Below are positions 26,468 to 35,626 of a stretch of DNA of 58,738 nt, one piece after another (position 1 is the stretch's first letter; the number at the start of each line of letters is the position of its first letter). The DNA is from an uncultured Erysipelotrichaceae bacterium (lineage in GTDB: Bacteria; Bacillota_I; Bacilli_A; RFN20; CAG-826), in the NCBI GenBank assembly GCA_902773005.1, contig CACYCS010000046.1:1-58738 (forward strand), written 5' to 3'. Below the pieces are notes generated by a model. It was not told the origin of the DNA. It made no database searches and saw nothing but the letters and a program-made list of their open reading frames with translations. The translations under genes and the position numbers were made by a program.

Positions 26468-28735
26468 TCAGGAATAGTAGTACCCTTGCGCCCCAGCATC
26501 AGGAAGCAGCGGAACGGCTTCATAATCGTCGCATAGCCTCATGAAGGCGCTTGAGGCAAGCAAGAAGAGCCCCATGCCGAATTCGTTCGTGATGACCTTA
26601 GAGAACTCCTCGCTTACGTAGTTCTGCGGCTGGTAGCCAACGGTCTGCATGTATCCAAGCTGGTCGGTTCCGTTTATGAAGCAGGTCTCGTAGATCGTCT
26701 CAAATCCCTTCTCAACCATCGGAAGGTATGTCGCCTCATCGAGCACGCCTAGGGCAAGGCCCACGCAGTAGCCATAGAGGAACCCGCAGGTTCCGGTGAT
26801 CTCTTTGCCGGAATATTTATCATATGGGGTTATCGAAACGTCCCATAGGCCATCGTCCTTTTGATGCTCAGCAAGGGCTTCTGCCATCTCTAGATAATCG
26901 TTTAGATAGTCATCGTAGATCTCGTGATAATCGGCTTCGTCGAGATAGATAAGCTCTTTCGCAAGCGCAGCGAATACCCATGCGTTGCCTCTTGCCCAAT
27001 AGACTTTATGCTTGGCGCCTTCGTCTTGGGAATTCGTCAAGGAGAGCTGGGTCAAATCGCGGTGCCACAGGTGATCTTCCTGGTCGTAAAGGAATCCTTT
27101 GGCGTAGTCATAACCCGCTTTCGCGGTGGTGACGTATTTGTCTTCGCCAGTGATTTTCGACATGAGGGTGTACGAATTCAAAGCCATGTAAAGCGCGTCG
27201 CACCACCAGAAGGATAAGCGGCTCCAGTCGCGGCTATTGTCGTCGCGGTGATCGCCGCTTACTTTCGGTGGGACGTTAGGATAGGCGGCGACGTTCCAAT
27301 CGAGGTTCGATCTCGGCTGCGCGGCTTGGTAGGAAGTCGAGGCGATATCACCGAGGTTCATGAACGTCTCGCCGATTTGATAATGATCTCCATGCGGGGT
27401 ACATGTGCCGGAATTGCAGCGATATTTGGCAGCTTCGCCGATGCCTTTTAGATAGTCATAACCCGCTTGGTCGCCGGTTGTGAGGATATAATCGGACATC
27501 CCGGAATAGTAAATCGAATCCTTCCATTCGAATTCGCCGAGCTTTACCGTCTCGGTGGAATTCAAATCGTACATCGGAACTTTGAGGCTCCCTTTGTCGA
27601 GGGCATCCAAGAACCACGCGTTGGCGCGGTCTGCGTTTTCCTTCACTTCTTCCGCTGAGTAAGCGTGCGAACGAACGGCTGGGCCATTCTTGAGGTTAAA
27701 TCCTCCAACGATTCCCTGCCGCTTCGCATCAAGGTCATCCGAAGCGTCATAGCCATAGGCGGAAATCTCGGTCAATGCGGCATAGCCTTGCCCGGTCTTC
27801 GCGGATACGATATCGCGGATTCTGATGAAATCCGTGGTCACGTCCCCATCGAATTCGAATTCTTGTTCATCGCCGCTATCTTCTGGTTCAATCTCCAATT
27901 CGCCGCCATCATATTCGATGACTGCGGACGCCCAATAGGTGTCATGGTTGTTCGCTTTGTCGTGACGGAGGGTAATGCCAATCGAGGAAAGGGTTACCTC
28001 TCTGCCGAAGTATAGGGTGAAGCTCGCCTCGTCCTTTTGGTCATATCCCCATGATTGATATGGATAATCGCCGTGACCATTAGAATCGAGGTGACCATCA
28101 ATCGCGTTGCGGGCAAAGAAGCTTGCCTCGCCGCGGGTAACGACGTTCGAATAGGCATGGGGGAACATCATCTGCGTCTTGATGGACGGAGAATCTTCCG
28201 CTTGGACAACGGTTGTTCCTGACCCAGGGTATTCTTCGATGCTCATCACGTCGAAGGGATTGCAGGCAAGGTTACGGATCTCGCTTAGTTCGCTTGCACT
28301 TGGGATGCGGGCGGAAATCGTGGATTCACCTTTTGGGAGTCCGGGATAGATTGCCGCGACTTTCCCTTTCGGCACTTCGATGCGGAATTGGCCGGTCTTT
28401 GAATAGAGCAAAGTCTCTTCGTTTCCGAATGCCTCCAGCAAGATATGGGTGGAGGAAGAAAGGATTTCGATCTCGTCCCCCGCTTGGAAAGTCGCGGTGA
28501 GTTCGTCATCGCCAGATAAGATTTCTTTCTTGCGATTCTGGTTCCCTTGAACGCGAAGCAAGCGCATGGAAATGCCTTGTTTCACTTCCATGTCGACTTT
28601 CTCGTTACCAAGGACGGTGAATTCCCTTTCCTTTGGTGGCAAAGCGCTCGAATTCGCCTCACTAGACCCGCCACCGCCGCAGGCGGAAAGGACGAGGAGA
28701 GAGGTCATGGCTAGCAGGATGCTGTTCTTTTTCAT
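26468..28735 (-). CDS. GH88/GH105-like unsaturated glycuronyl hydrolase lipoprotein
   Basis: 755 residues. Lipobox LSAC-GGGG (Cys19). Residues about 30-180 form a beta-rich region. Residues about 185-300 resemble an F5/8-type-C or CBM32-like domain (NVVTRGEASFFARNAIDGHLDSNG ... SWGYDQKDEASFTLYFGREVTLSSIGI). The C-terminal 400 residues form an (alpha/alpha)6 barrel with SFWWCDALYMALNSY (Asp513, likely catalytic) and VYWARGNAWVFAAL (about 577-590), both typical of GH88/GH105. Those families hydrate unsaturated uronyl ends left by polysaccharide lyases, which suggests pectin or glycosaminoglycan breakdown. AAAGGAG sits 8 nt before the ATG. Last gene of a three-gene minus-strand unit with GH3-2. 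Confidence 0.85.
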   Translation of the reverse strand: MKKNSILLAMTSLLVLSACGGGGSSEANSSALPPKEREFTVLGNEKVDMEVKQGISMRLLRVQGNQNRKKEILSGDDELTATFQAGDEIEILSSSTHILLEAFGNEETLLYSKTGQFRIEVPKGKVAAIYPGLPKGESTISARIPSASELSEIRNLACNPFDVMSIEEYPGSGTTVVQAEDSPSIKTQMMFPHAYSNVVTRGEASFFARNAIDGHLDSNGHGDYPYQSWGYDQKDEASFTLYFGREVTLSSIGITLRHDKANNHDTYWASAVIEYDGGELEIEPEDSGDEQEFEFDGDVTTDFIRIRDIVSAKTGQGYAALTEISAYGYDASDDLDAKRQGIVGGFNLKNGPAVRSHAYSAEEVKENADRANAWFLDALDKGSLKVPMYDLNSTETVKLGEFEWKDSIYYSGMSDYILTTGDQAGYDYLKGIGEAAKYRCNSGTCTPHGDHYQIGETFMNLGDIASTSYQAAQPRSNLDWNVAAYPNVPPKVSGDHRDDNSRDWSRLSFWWCDALYMALNSYTLMSKITGEDKYVTTAKAGYDYAKGFLYDQEDHLWHRDLTQLSLTNSQDEGAKHKVYWARGNAWVFAALAKELIYLDEADYHEIYDDYLNDYLEMAEALAEHQKDDGLWDVSITPYDKYSGKEITGTCGFLYGYCVGLALGVLDEATYLPMVEKGFETIYETCFINGTDQLGYMQTVGYQPQNYVSEEFSKVITNEFGMGLFLLASSAFMRLCDDYEAVPLLPDAGAQGYYYS

Positions 28736-28753
28736 TGTCGAACTCCTTTCAAA

Positions 28754-31700
28754 TTAGGATTCTTTCTTCCGGCTCGCGATGAAATAGAACGCGGACGCGG
28801 CGGCGAATAGGCCAATGGTGATGTAGAAGGCGATATTGATGCCTTTCTGGATGCCATCTAACATCGGCATCCACTTCGGGGTCAATGCGACCATCTTGGT
28901 ATTGGATGAAATGAAATTCATCGCGTTGCTATGAGCGACGGTATAGAGGATATGGTGCGCGGATTCCCTCATTGCCCAAGCGAATTTCGGGTGGCTGGTC
29001 TCGTAGCTTTGCCACAGGGAATCGCTCATGGCTCTAGTCCCATCAGGGATATCGGTACCGTTATAGATCGCGCCGGCGAGGTTCATATAGCTCCCGGTCC
29101 ACCAGTCGGTCACGGAGATGCCATGGCTCCCCCACTCTTTTCTCATGACGGACTCGATGAAGCCTTGGTTAGAAGTCCAAAGCACGCCGATGCGGTTGAA
29201 TCCTGTCATGACGGAGGTCGCGGCTTTCGCTTCCATCACGATCTGATAGGGCTTGAGATAGATTTCGCGGATCGTTTGCTCGTTCGCCCAAACGCATACT
29301 CCCTCGCGGTAGGACTCCTGATCATTGAGGGCGAAATGCTTCAAATACGCATACACGCCCTTGCTCTTTAATCCATCGCACAGGTAGGTGCAGGATTGTC
29401 CGGAAAGGACTGGATCCTCAGAGAAGTATTCGAAGAAGCGACCGTTATAAGCGCCACGATGGATGTTTAGGCCCGGCCCATAGAGCCCAGAATAGCCAGC
29501 ATGGAGGCAATCCTCGCCCCAAGCTTTGCCGTATTCGAGGGACAGGTCTTTGTTGAAGGTCGCAGCAATCATGCCAGAACCAGGGTAGATCGTCGGATAT
29601 TGTCCGCGGTCTGGGTCATTGTTCCTTACCGCAATGCCACGGTTATTGGCCGCGTCATCGCCATAGGTCTGAACGGGGCCAGTCGCGCCGTTATGGTCTT
29701 TGGTGAGGGGCTTGCCAACCTTTTCAAGCGACCCAGTGAGGCGTAAACCGGAATTCAATAGCTCTTTGGTCTCCTTGAAGGTCAAGCTATCGAGTACTTC
29801 TTCCCAGCGCGGATCATCATAAGGAATCTCGTCGAAGCGAAGGTCGCAGATGCTGTAGCGGCTTTGGACGTCATAATCGGGGTACTCGAGGTACTCATCG
29901 TCTTCAACGGCGTTGATGTAGCTCTGCTTGACCTCTTCTTTCATTTGGGCGGTGGCGTTCAACGCAACCGCGCTTCCGGCGATTCGGTTGTAGGACGAAT
30001 CGAGGCCAAACTTCAACGTGCCCTCCCAGTCGGAGCGAGAAATATAATCGACGTGGTTATCGCCACTGCCTTCGTAACGGTTGATGTCAGCGTTGTCGAA
30101 TTGATTGACGATCTTCTCGCCAGTGGGGGCATAGTTTAGAAGCGCGAAGTCATCATTGGCGACGCGATATAATGAGGACAACGCAGAATCGCCTACGCCT
30201 CCAACGCCTTTGCGGGCGAGGATGTTGTTGATCGCGTCATGGGAATCCCTGCCGAGCGTGAAATAATAGTCGCCCTTCTCAAGGATGTAGCTTTCTGCGC
30301 CGTCGGCGTCATAGCAGCCAAGTTCGCGCAGGCTCACAGTCGTTTTAAGCGTCTGCTCTTCGCCCGAAGCGAGGAGTTTGCTCTTTTCAAAGCCCACGAG
30401 CTCAACCGCGCTCTTTTCGATGCCGTGGTCTTCGTCATAGTCGGTATATGGCTTTTGCAGATAGAACTCAGCAACCGCTTTGCCAGGGATTGCCCCATCG
30501 TTTCTAACGGTAACGCTTAACTCGAAGACGCCATCAGGATCGGTGAGGGAATCAGGCGCTTTCACCTGGAAGGAACGATACGAGAAATCGGTATAGCTTA
30601 AGCCGAAGCCAAACGGGAATTGAATCGCTTCATCGTAATCGAACTCGCCGGTTGCTGGACGTCCTAAGGCATCGTCTTCATAGCGCGTCTCAGCGTAGCG
30701 GTATCCCTCGTAGATTCCTTCTTGGTAAACGACGTAATGGTTGCTCTTGTTGTCGCTAGTGATGCCGCCGTTTCCATAGGTCCATCCCGAGTTCAAACCT
30801 CCGAAATTCGCATACACGGGGTTCATATAATGGTGACGGAAATAGATGTCGGGAAGTTTGCCGCTAGGATTCTTTTCACCGGAAAGCAAGGAAGCGACTC
30901 CACGGATTCCCGCGCTTCCCATCGTTCCAACCCACATGGCCGCATCGATGTCGTAACTTTCATCATCGAGGAAGTCGAGTTCAAGCGGAGCGGCGGAGTT
31001 CACAAGGACAACGATCTTATCGAGATCGCCCGCGTCCTTCATCTCCTTCATTCCCGCGAGCACGGAACGCTCATTGGCGTTGAACTCTAGATAGTTCCCG
31101 TGGTTCATGTCGGACTTATTGCCGGTATTGATGGCCATGTCCGCGCCTTCGCCGCTTGTCCTAGCGAGCCAGAAGATGCCGACGTCAGCATAGGATTTCG
31201 CCGATGCGGGCAAACTGTTCCAAGGCGCCTCGCGGATTGAGAAATTCGCCCCGATGTTGCCGCCGTTTAGATTCACCCTGCCATAGGTGGAGAAATTGCT
31301 CTTATACCATTGATACAATTCGGAATTGACCTCGAATCCAGCCTCGGTCAATCCATCGTAGAAGGAGATGCCAGGATCATTATTGGTGCCTGAGCTTCCG
31401 GTCCCCGCTAGAACTAGGCTAGCGGTAGAGACGCTATAGCCGTTAATGATCTCGTCGCCATGGAGCGGGAGGGCGCCATTCTCGTTCTTAAGCAATACCG
31501 CGCCTTCCTCGATGACCTTCTTATTGACGGCCATCCCGTTTTCTTTCACTTCCGCAACCGAGTCGAAATCCGAGGGGAAGTATTCCAAATCCTCGTTTGG
31601 ATCAACCTCGCCTTCGACGATTTCGAAGGTCTTCTCGTGCAGGAATCCAGAAATCGCGTCGGAGTTATCGTAGGCAATCGGAACCCCAATGGATATGACG

Positions 31701-31771
31701 CCAAATCCAATCGCGGCCACATTCAATAGGCCGAGGCTCGTCACGAATAACGCTTTAGCTAGCTTTACCAT
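28754..31771 (-). CDS. Membrane-anchored glycoside hydrolase family 3 (permuted), GH3-2
   Basis: 1005 residues from the ATG at 31771, which has AAAGGAGG about 8 nt upstream inside the end of the preceding gene. N-terminal span (about 6-32), alpha/beta domain with EEGAVLLKNENGALPL, fibronectin-III part after FPFGFGLSYTDFSYRSF, then the TIM barrel with NIHRGAYNGRFFEYFSEDPVLSG, KHFALNDQES and SVTDW (Asp889, nucleophile), and a C-terminal span (about 978-998) ending in SRKKES. The Gly-rich stretch near residues 115-145 forms the usual substrate-facing loop. Linked with the GH88/GH105-like gene, so it may act on oligosaccharides from an acidic polysaccharide (inference). Confidence 0.92.
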   Translation of the reverse strand: MVKLAKALFVTSLGLLNVAAIGFGVISIGVPIAYDNSDAISGFLHEKTFEIVEGEVDPNEDLEYFPSDFDSVAEVKENGMAVNKKVIEEGAVLLKNENGALPLHGDEIINGYSVSTASLVLAGTGSSGTNNDPGISFYDGLTEAGFEVNSELYQWYKSNFSTYGRVNLNGGNIGANFSIREAPWNSLPASAKSYADVGIFWLARTSGEGADMAINTGNKSDMNHGNYLEFNANERSVLAGMKEMKDAGDLDKIVVLVNSAAPLELDFLDDESYDIDAAMWVGTMGSAGIRGVASLLSGEKNPSGKLPDIYFRHHYMNPVYANFGGLNSGWTYGNGGITSDNKSNHYVVYQEGIYEGYRYAETRYEDDALGRPATGEFDYDEAIQFPFGFGLSYTDFSYRSFQVKAPDSLTDPDGVFELSVTVRNDGAIPGKAVAEFYLQKPYTDYDEDHGIEKSAVELVGFEKSKLLASGEEQTLKTTVSLRELGCYDADGAESYILEKGDYYFTLGRDSHDAINNILARKGVGGVGDSALSSLYRVANDDFALLNYAPTGEKIVNQFDNADINRYEGSGDNHVDYISRSDWEGTLKFGLDSSYNRIAGSAVALNATAQMKEEVKQSYINAVEDDEYLEYPDYDVQSRYSICDLRFDEIPYDDPRWEEVLDSLTFKETKELLNSGLRLTGSLEKVGKPLTKDHNGATGPVQTYGDDAANNRGIAVRNNDPDRGQYPTIYPGSGMIAATFNKDLSLEYGKAWGEDCLHAGYSGLYGPGLNIHRGAYNGRFFEYFSEDPVLSGQSCTYLCDGLKSKGVYAYLKHFALNDQESYREGVCVWANEQTIREIYLKPYQIVMEAKAATSVMTGFNRIGVLWTSNQGFIESVMRKEWGSHGISVTDWWTGSYMNLAGAIYNGTDIPDGTRAMSDSLWQSYETSHPKFAWAMRESAHHILYTVAHSNAMNFISSNTKMVALTPKWMPMLDGIQKGINIAFYITIGLFAAASAFYFIASRKKES

Positions 31772-31772
31772 C

Positions 31773-32219
31773 TTAGTTCGCCTCCTTTGCAACCGGCTCA
31801 ATTCCCTTCTTGCGGCTAGGGGCATAGATGCCAAACTCCGATAGGATGATCGAAAGGATCGACCCTAGTAACGGGTAAAGGAAGAACGGATCCATCTTGA
31901 ACAAGGCTTCTAGGCTGAACTTGCCATAGAAGGCCTCAGAGAAATAAAGGTAGCCGTCCTTGACGAGGAACAAGAACGCGACAAACACGAACGCGAATAA
32001 CGGGATGCTCGCCCAACGCGTCGCGGCCGGGAACAAAGAAAGGAGCAAAAAAGACACCCCGGCCGCGATCGCGAAGCCCGCCATCATAGGCGAGTAGTAT
32101 CGGCTCGCGGAGAAGCCGAAATAGAAAAAGCCTGAGAAAAGAGCAAGTAGCGCGCCGGCGAAAGGCAAATAAAAGCCAAGCACCGTCCTCCCCTTGAAAT
32201 ATGTTCGAAATAGATTCAT
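31773..32219 (-). CDS. Four-span membrane protein of unknown function (148 aa)
   Basis: Starts at the ATG at 32219 (MNLFRTYFKGR), which has AAAGGAG upstream. Four hydrophobic segments: VLGFYLPFAGALLALFSGFFYF, MMAGFAIAAGVSFLLLSLF, IPLFAFVFVAFLFLV and FFLYPLLGSILSIILSEFGIY, with a basic C-terminus. No family is recognised. Its TAA is one base from the GH3-2 ATG and it carries that gene's ribosome binding site, so the two products are probably made together. A role in GH3-2 membrane insertion or in oligosaccharide handling is speculation. Confidence 0.8.
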   Translation of the reverse strand: MNLFRTYFKGRTVLGFYLPFAGALLALFSGFFYFGFSASRYYSPMMAGFAIAAGVSFLLLSLFPAATRWASIPLFAFVFVAFLFLVKDGYLYFSEAFYGKFSLEALFKMDPFFLYPLLGSILSIILSEFGIYAPSRKKGIEPVAKEAN

Positions 32220-32330
32220 TCCCGTCTCCTTTCGTCCAATGACTGAAAAATCTTTCGTAGATGGCCCTAGGCTAGCAAATCCGCCCCACCCCTGCTTTTC
32301 TTTCTTCCTATCCTTTCCTTTTCCCGCCTT

Positions 32331-32371
32331 AACCTTTTCCAAAAATGAGACGAGAAAAGGAAAAGTTGCGC
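32331..32371. promoter_or_regulatory. Divergent control region with inverted AACCTTTTCC / GGAAAAGTT
   Basis: Between the minus-strand unit starting at 32219 and GH3-3 at 32458. AACCTTTTCC (32331-32340) and GGAAAAGTTGCGC (32359-32371) face each other across 18 bp. The latter repeats the 17108 motif exactly. A TAAAAT at 32402-32407 is a candidate -10 for GH3-3. Confidence 0.45.
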
Positions 32372-32457
32372 TCAATCGGAAGACGCGGGCGTGCCAATGC
32401 ATAAAATCGATTTCAACAGCAAACCATCGGGACCACCGATGGGAAAGGAAGAAAAAG

Positions 32458-35424
32458 ATGTTCCGAAAAACCAGACCTTTATGGATTGCCACCACCGCCC
32501 TTTTCGGCGTTCTCACCCTCGTCGGCGGAATCGGCTATAGCGTGACCTCGAATTACTCGGCCGCGATCAATAGCTATTTCCAAACCAAAACCTCGATGAT
32601 CGTCGAAGACCCCGATAACAAAGGGCAGATATTCTACGCCTCGGATTATGACTTCATCGAAGACGCAGACGCTGGGGAACTCCTCGCCGAGGAAGATGGT
32701 TTCATCATCGAGGAGGTTGAGCGCGAAGGCGCGGTACTCCTCAAGAACGAAAACGATGCACTGCCCCTGCTGGATGAGAAAAACATCTCGCTTTTCGGCC
32801 GCGGGTCGAGATCCATCGTCGAAACTGGATCAGGCTCTGGCTGGATTCCCTCGAATAAGCTTTCCGAAAACCTCAAGGATAGCCTCGAGAGGGTCGGCTA
32901 TCACGTGAACCCAGATCTTTGGAACTTCTACGCGAACCAGCCCCTCCGCACCGAAAGGGAATCGGCCTGCGTCGAAAACGCGACCCTCGCGGTCAATGAA
33001 ACGGCTTGGAGCTCTTACACTAGTTCCGTCAAAAACTCATTCGCTTCCTATTCGGATGCGGCGATCGTCGTTTTGTCGAGGACCGGCGGCGAATATAGCG
33101 ATCTATTGACCCACGGCTCCGACTCAATAGGCGGATCCAACAACTACTTGGCCCTTACCAAAAACGAATTGGATCTGCTCGCGAACGTCATCTCATTAAA
33201 AGATGGCGGTACCTTTGGCAAAGTCATCATCTTGCTCAATTCCGGCAACCCATTCGACATGGCCTCCTTTGAGCCCTATATGGATTCGATCGACGCGATG
33301 ATGTATATCGGCGAAGTGGGTACCACTGGCGCACGCGCAGTCGCCGACCTCATCGCTGGCGAATATTCGCCTTCTGGCCGTTTGACCGATACCTGGGCAT
33401 ATGATGGCCATTCCGCCCCAGCAACAAGCAATTCAGGCGACTACCGCTTCGCAAACGCCTCTTCCTTCCGTGACGACAAGAACAGAACCCTCGCCGAAAG
33501 GCAAAGCGAATACATGGTCTACCAAGAAGGCATCTACGAAGGCTACCGCTACTACGAGACCCGCTACGAAGATCTGATCCTTGGAAACGGCAACGCCGAT
33601 TCTAGCGCGGGCAGCCGCGATGGCGGAGAATGGGATTACGATAACGAGGTCGCCTATCCCTTTGGATATGGATTAAGCTACGCCTCCTTCTCCTATAGCG
33701 GGTTCGACGTCACAAGAATGGCAAGCGGCGATTATGAAGTCACCGTAACCGTCAAAAACGAGTCAGGGGTCGCCTCAAAAGAGGTCGTCGAGGTCTATCT
33801 CCAGAAGCCCTACACCTCCTTGGACCGCAACCTCGGCATCGAAAAGCCAGCGGTTGAGCTAGCTGGCTACGCCAAAACCGGCGCGATCGCCGCTCGCGGC
33901 GAAGCCAAAGTCACCGTGAACGTCCCAAAGAGGATGCTATTAACCTATGACGAGCATCAAAGCAAAGGCTATATCCTCGAAGGCGGCGACTTCTATTTCT
34001 CTATCGGAAGCTCCGCTCATCAGGCAATCAATAACATCTTAGCCATTAAAGGCTTTGGAACCGCGATCGGAGGCGCAAACGGCTCCCTAGCAAAGAAGGT
34101 CGTAGTCGCAGGTGACTCCGACTCCTTCAAGAAGTCGCCCTATGGCAAAAAAGTGGACGTCACTAACCGCTTCGACGCGGCTGACCTCGACTACTACGAA
34201 GGCATGGCAGACGACGAATTCGAATACCTGTCCCGCGCCGATTGGTCCGCTTTCCCCGAAACGAACGTCAAGCTCCAGATGACCGCGGAATTCGCTAGCG
34301 ACGTCACCTTCGACAAAGACTACGAAGAGGATCCTAACGCCAAGATGCCAACCTATGACGCACCGTTCCAGTTCGGCGCCATCACTCTTCGCGATCGCCC
34401 CTATGACGATCCTCTTTGGGACCAGCTCCTCGATCAGATGAGTTTCAAAGAGCAGGCGAGGATGTGCTCCAACGCCTATCATCGCATCGAAAGCGCCTCT
34501 TCCATCGCCCTGGATCAATGCATGACCGAGAATGGCCCTGTCGGACTCACCAAGCGGAGCGATTTCCCAAAGCAAAAAGGCGAGGATTATATCCACATGG
34601 CTTACCCCTGCGGCCCCGTGCAGGGATCCACTTGGAACGATAGGCTGCTAGAAGATATGGGCAAGCATATCTCCGAAGATCTCCTTTACACTGGCTACCA
34701 AGGAATCTATGGCCCTGGCTTAAACCTCCATCGCACAATGTACGGCGGAAGGGCTTGGGAATACGCCAGCGAGGACCCCTACCTCACCGGAAAAGCCGGC
34801 GCAGCCCTTTGCAAAGGCATCGAGAACAAAGGCATGACCGCTTACGTCAAGCACTTCGCGATGAATGACCTCGAGACCAATCGCCGCCACTGCGCGATCT
34901 TCGCAAACGAGCAGACGATCCGCGAGATCTATCTCCTCCCCTTCGAGCTTGTCTTCGCTTCGGAAACTGGAGACGCGGCCGCCCACGCCTGCATGAATTC
35001 CTTCACCCGCATGGGCGCCGTCTGGTGCGGCGCCTGCAAAGAGCTATTGAAGGACGTCCTCCGCGAAGAATGGGGCTGGACCGGCATCATGATCTCCGAC
35101 TGGGATTCGGGAGACACCATGTCCAAAATCGATGGCTTGCTCGGCGGAAGCGATTCCTTCGACGGCAATAACAACGAATCGGTTTACGCCGCCTACAAGA
35201 ATTCCCCGACCTTTTGCGTTGCCCTCCGCGAAGCGACCAAGCACATCGTCTTTACCACCGTCCACACCAACATCATGAATGGCGTAAGCGCCTCCTCCAA
35301 AGTCATCGGCATCGTCCCGTGGTGGCAGACCGCCTTAATCGGAATCGCCATCGGATGCGGAAGCGCAACCCTCCTCTGCGGCGCATTCCTCGTCCTCACC
35401 TTCATCAAGAACAAAAAGGAATAG
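32458..35424 (+). CDS. Membrane-anchored glycoside hydrolase family 3 (permuted), GH3-3
   Basis: 988 residues. The ATG at 32458 is chosen because GGAAAGGAAG lies just upstream and the product then begins with a basic residue cluster and a span (FRKTRPLWIATTALFGVLTLVGGIGYS). Same permuted order: VEREGAVLLKNENDALPL, then YPFGYGLSYASFSYSGF plus a fibronectin-III part, then a barrel with NLHRTMYGGRAWEYASEDPYLTG, KHFAMNDLETNRRH and MISDW (Asp881). The C-terminal span is WWQTALIGIAIGCGSATLLCGAFLVLTF with a KNKKE tail. The fibronectin and barrel loops differ from the other GH3 copies, suggesting a different substrate. Monocistronic, bounded by a terminator. Confidence 0.92.
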   Translation: MFRKTRPLWIATTALFGVLTLVGGIGYSVTSNYSAAINSYFQTKTSMIVEDPDNKGQIFYASDYDFIEDADAGELLAEEDGFIIEEVEREGAVLLKNENDALPLLDEKNISLFGRGSRSIVETGSGSGWIPSNKLSENLKDSLERVGYHVNPDLWNFYANQPLRTERESACVENATLAVNETAWSSYTSSVKNSFASYSDAAIVVLSRTGGEYSDLLTHGSDSIGGSNNYLALTKNELDLLANVISLKDGGTFGKVIILLNSGNPFDMASFEPYMDSIDAMMYIGEVGTTGARAVADLIAGEYSPSGRLTDTWAYDGHSAPATSNSGDYRFANASSFRDDKNRTLAERQSEYMVYQEGIYEGYRYYETRYEDLILGNGNADSSAGSRDGGEWDYDNEVAYPFGYGLSYASFSYSGFDVTRMASGDYEVTVTVKNESGVASKEVVEVYLQKPYTSLDRNLGIEKPAVELAGYAKTGAIAARGEAKVTVNVPKRMLLTYDEHQSKGYILEGGDFYFSIGSSAHQAINNILAIKGFGTAIGGANGSLAKKVVVAGDSDSFKKSPYGKKVDVTNRFDAADLDYYEGMADDEFEYLSRADWSAFPETNVKLQMTAEFASDVTFDKDYEEDPNAKMPTYDAPFQFGAITLRDRPYDDPLWDQLLDQMSFKEQARMCSNAYHRIESASSIALDQCMTENGPVGLTKRSDFPKQKGEDYIHMAYPCGPVQGSTWNDRLLEDMGKHISEDLLYTGYQGIYGPGLNLHRTMYGGRAWEYASEDPYLTGKAGAALCKGIENKGMTAYVKHFAMNDLETNRRHCAIFANEQTIREIYLLPFELVFASETGDAAAHACMNSFTRMGAVWCGACKELLKDVLREEWGWTGIMISDWDSGDTMSKIDGLLGGSDSFDGNNNESVYAAYKNSPTFCVALREATKHIVFTTVHTNIMNGVSASSKVIGIVPWWQTALIGIAIGCGSATLLCGAFLVLTFIKNKKE

Positions 35425-35445
35425 TCAGCTCTTCATTCTCCTTAG

Positions 35446-35476
35446 CCCATCCCTAGTCCTCCAGGGATGGGTTTTT
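35446..35476 (+). terminator. Terminator of GH3-3
   Basis: CCCATCCCT / AGGGATGGG 9-bp stem with an 8-nt loop, followed by TTTTT. Confidence 0.93.
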
Positions 35477-35591
35477 GGTAAACAGCCTTGACATATACCG
35501 CCCTCACCAACCAATCGCCCTGCCCTACCCTAAACGCGCAAAGCCACGAAGCAGGGACGCTTGATGCGACCTCCTTCTGCAGGCAATAGGA

Positions 35592-35609
35592 AAGGGGCAT
35601 GCGCCCCTT
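35592..35609 (-). terminator. Probable terminator of the phosphatase gene at 35627
   Basis: Minus-strand AAGGGGC-GCAT-GCCCCTT followed by TCCTATT. The stem is strong but the T run is weak. It lies 17 nt past the stop. Confidence 0.55.
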
Positions 35610-35626
35610 AACGATATATTTTAGGT

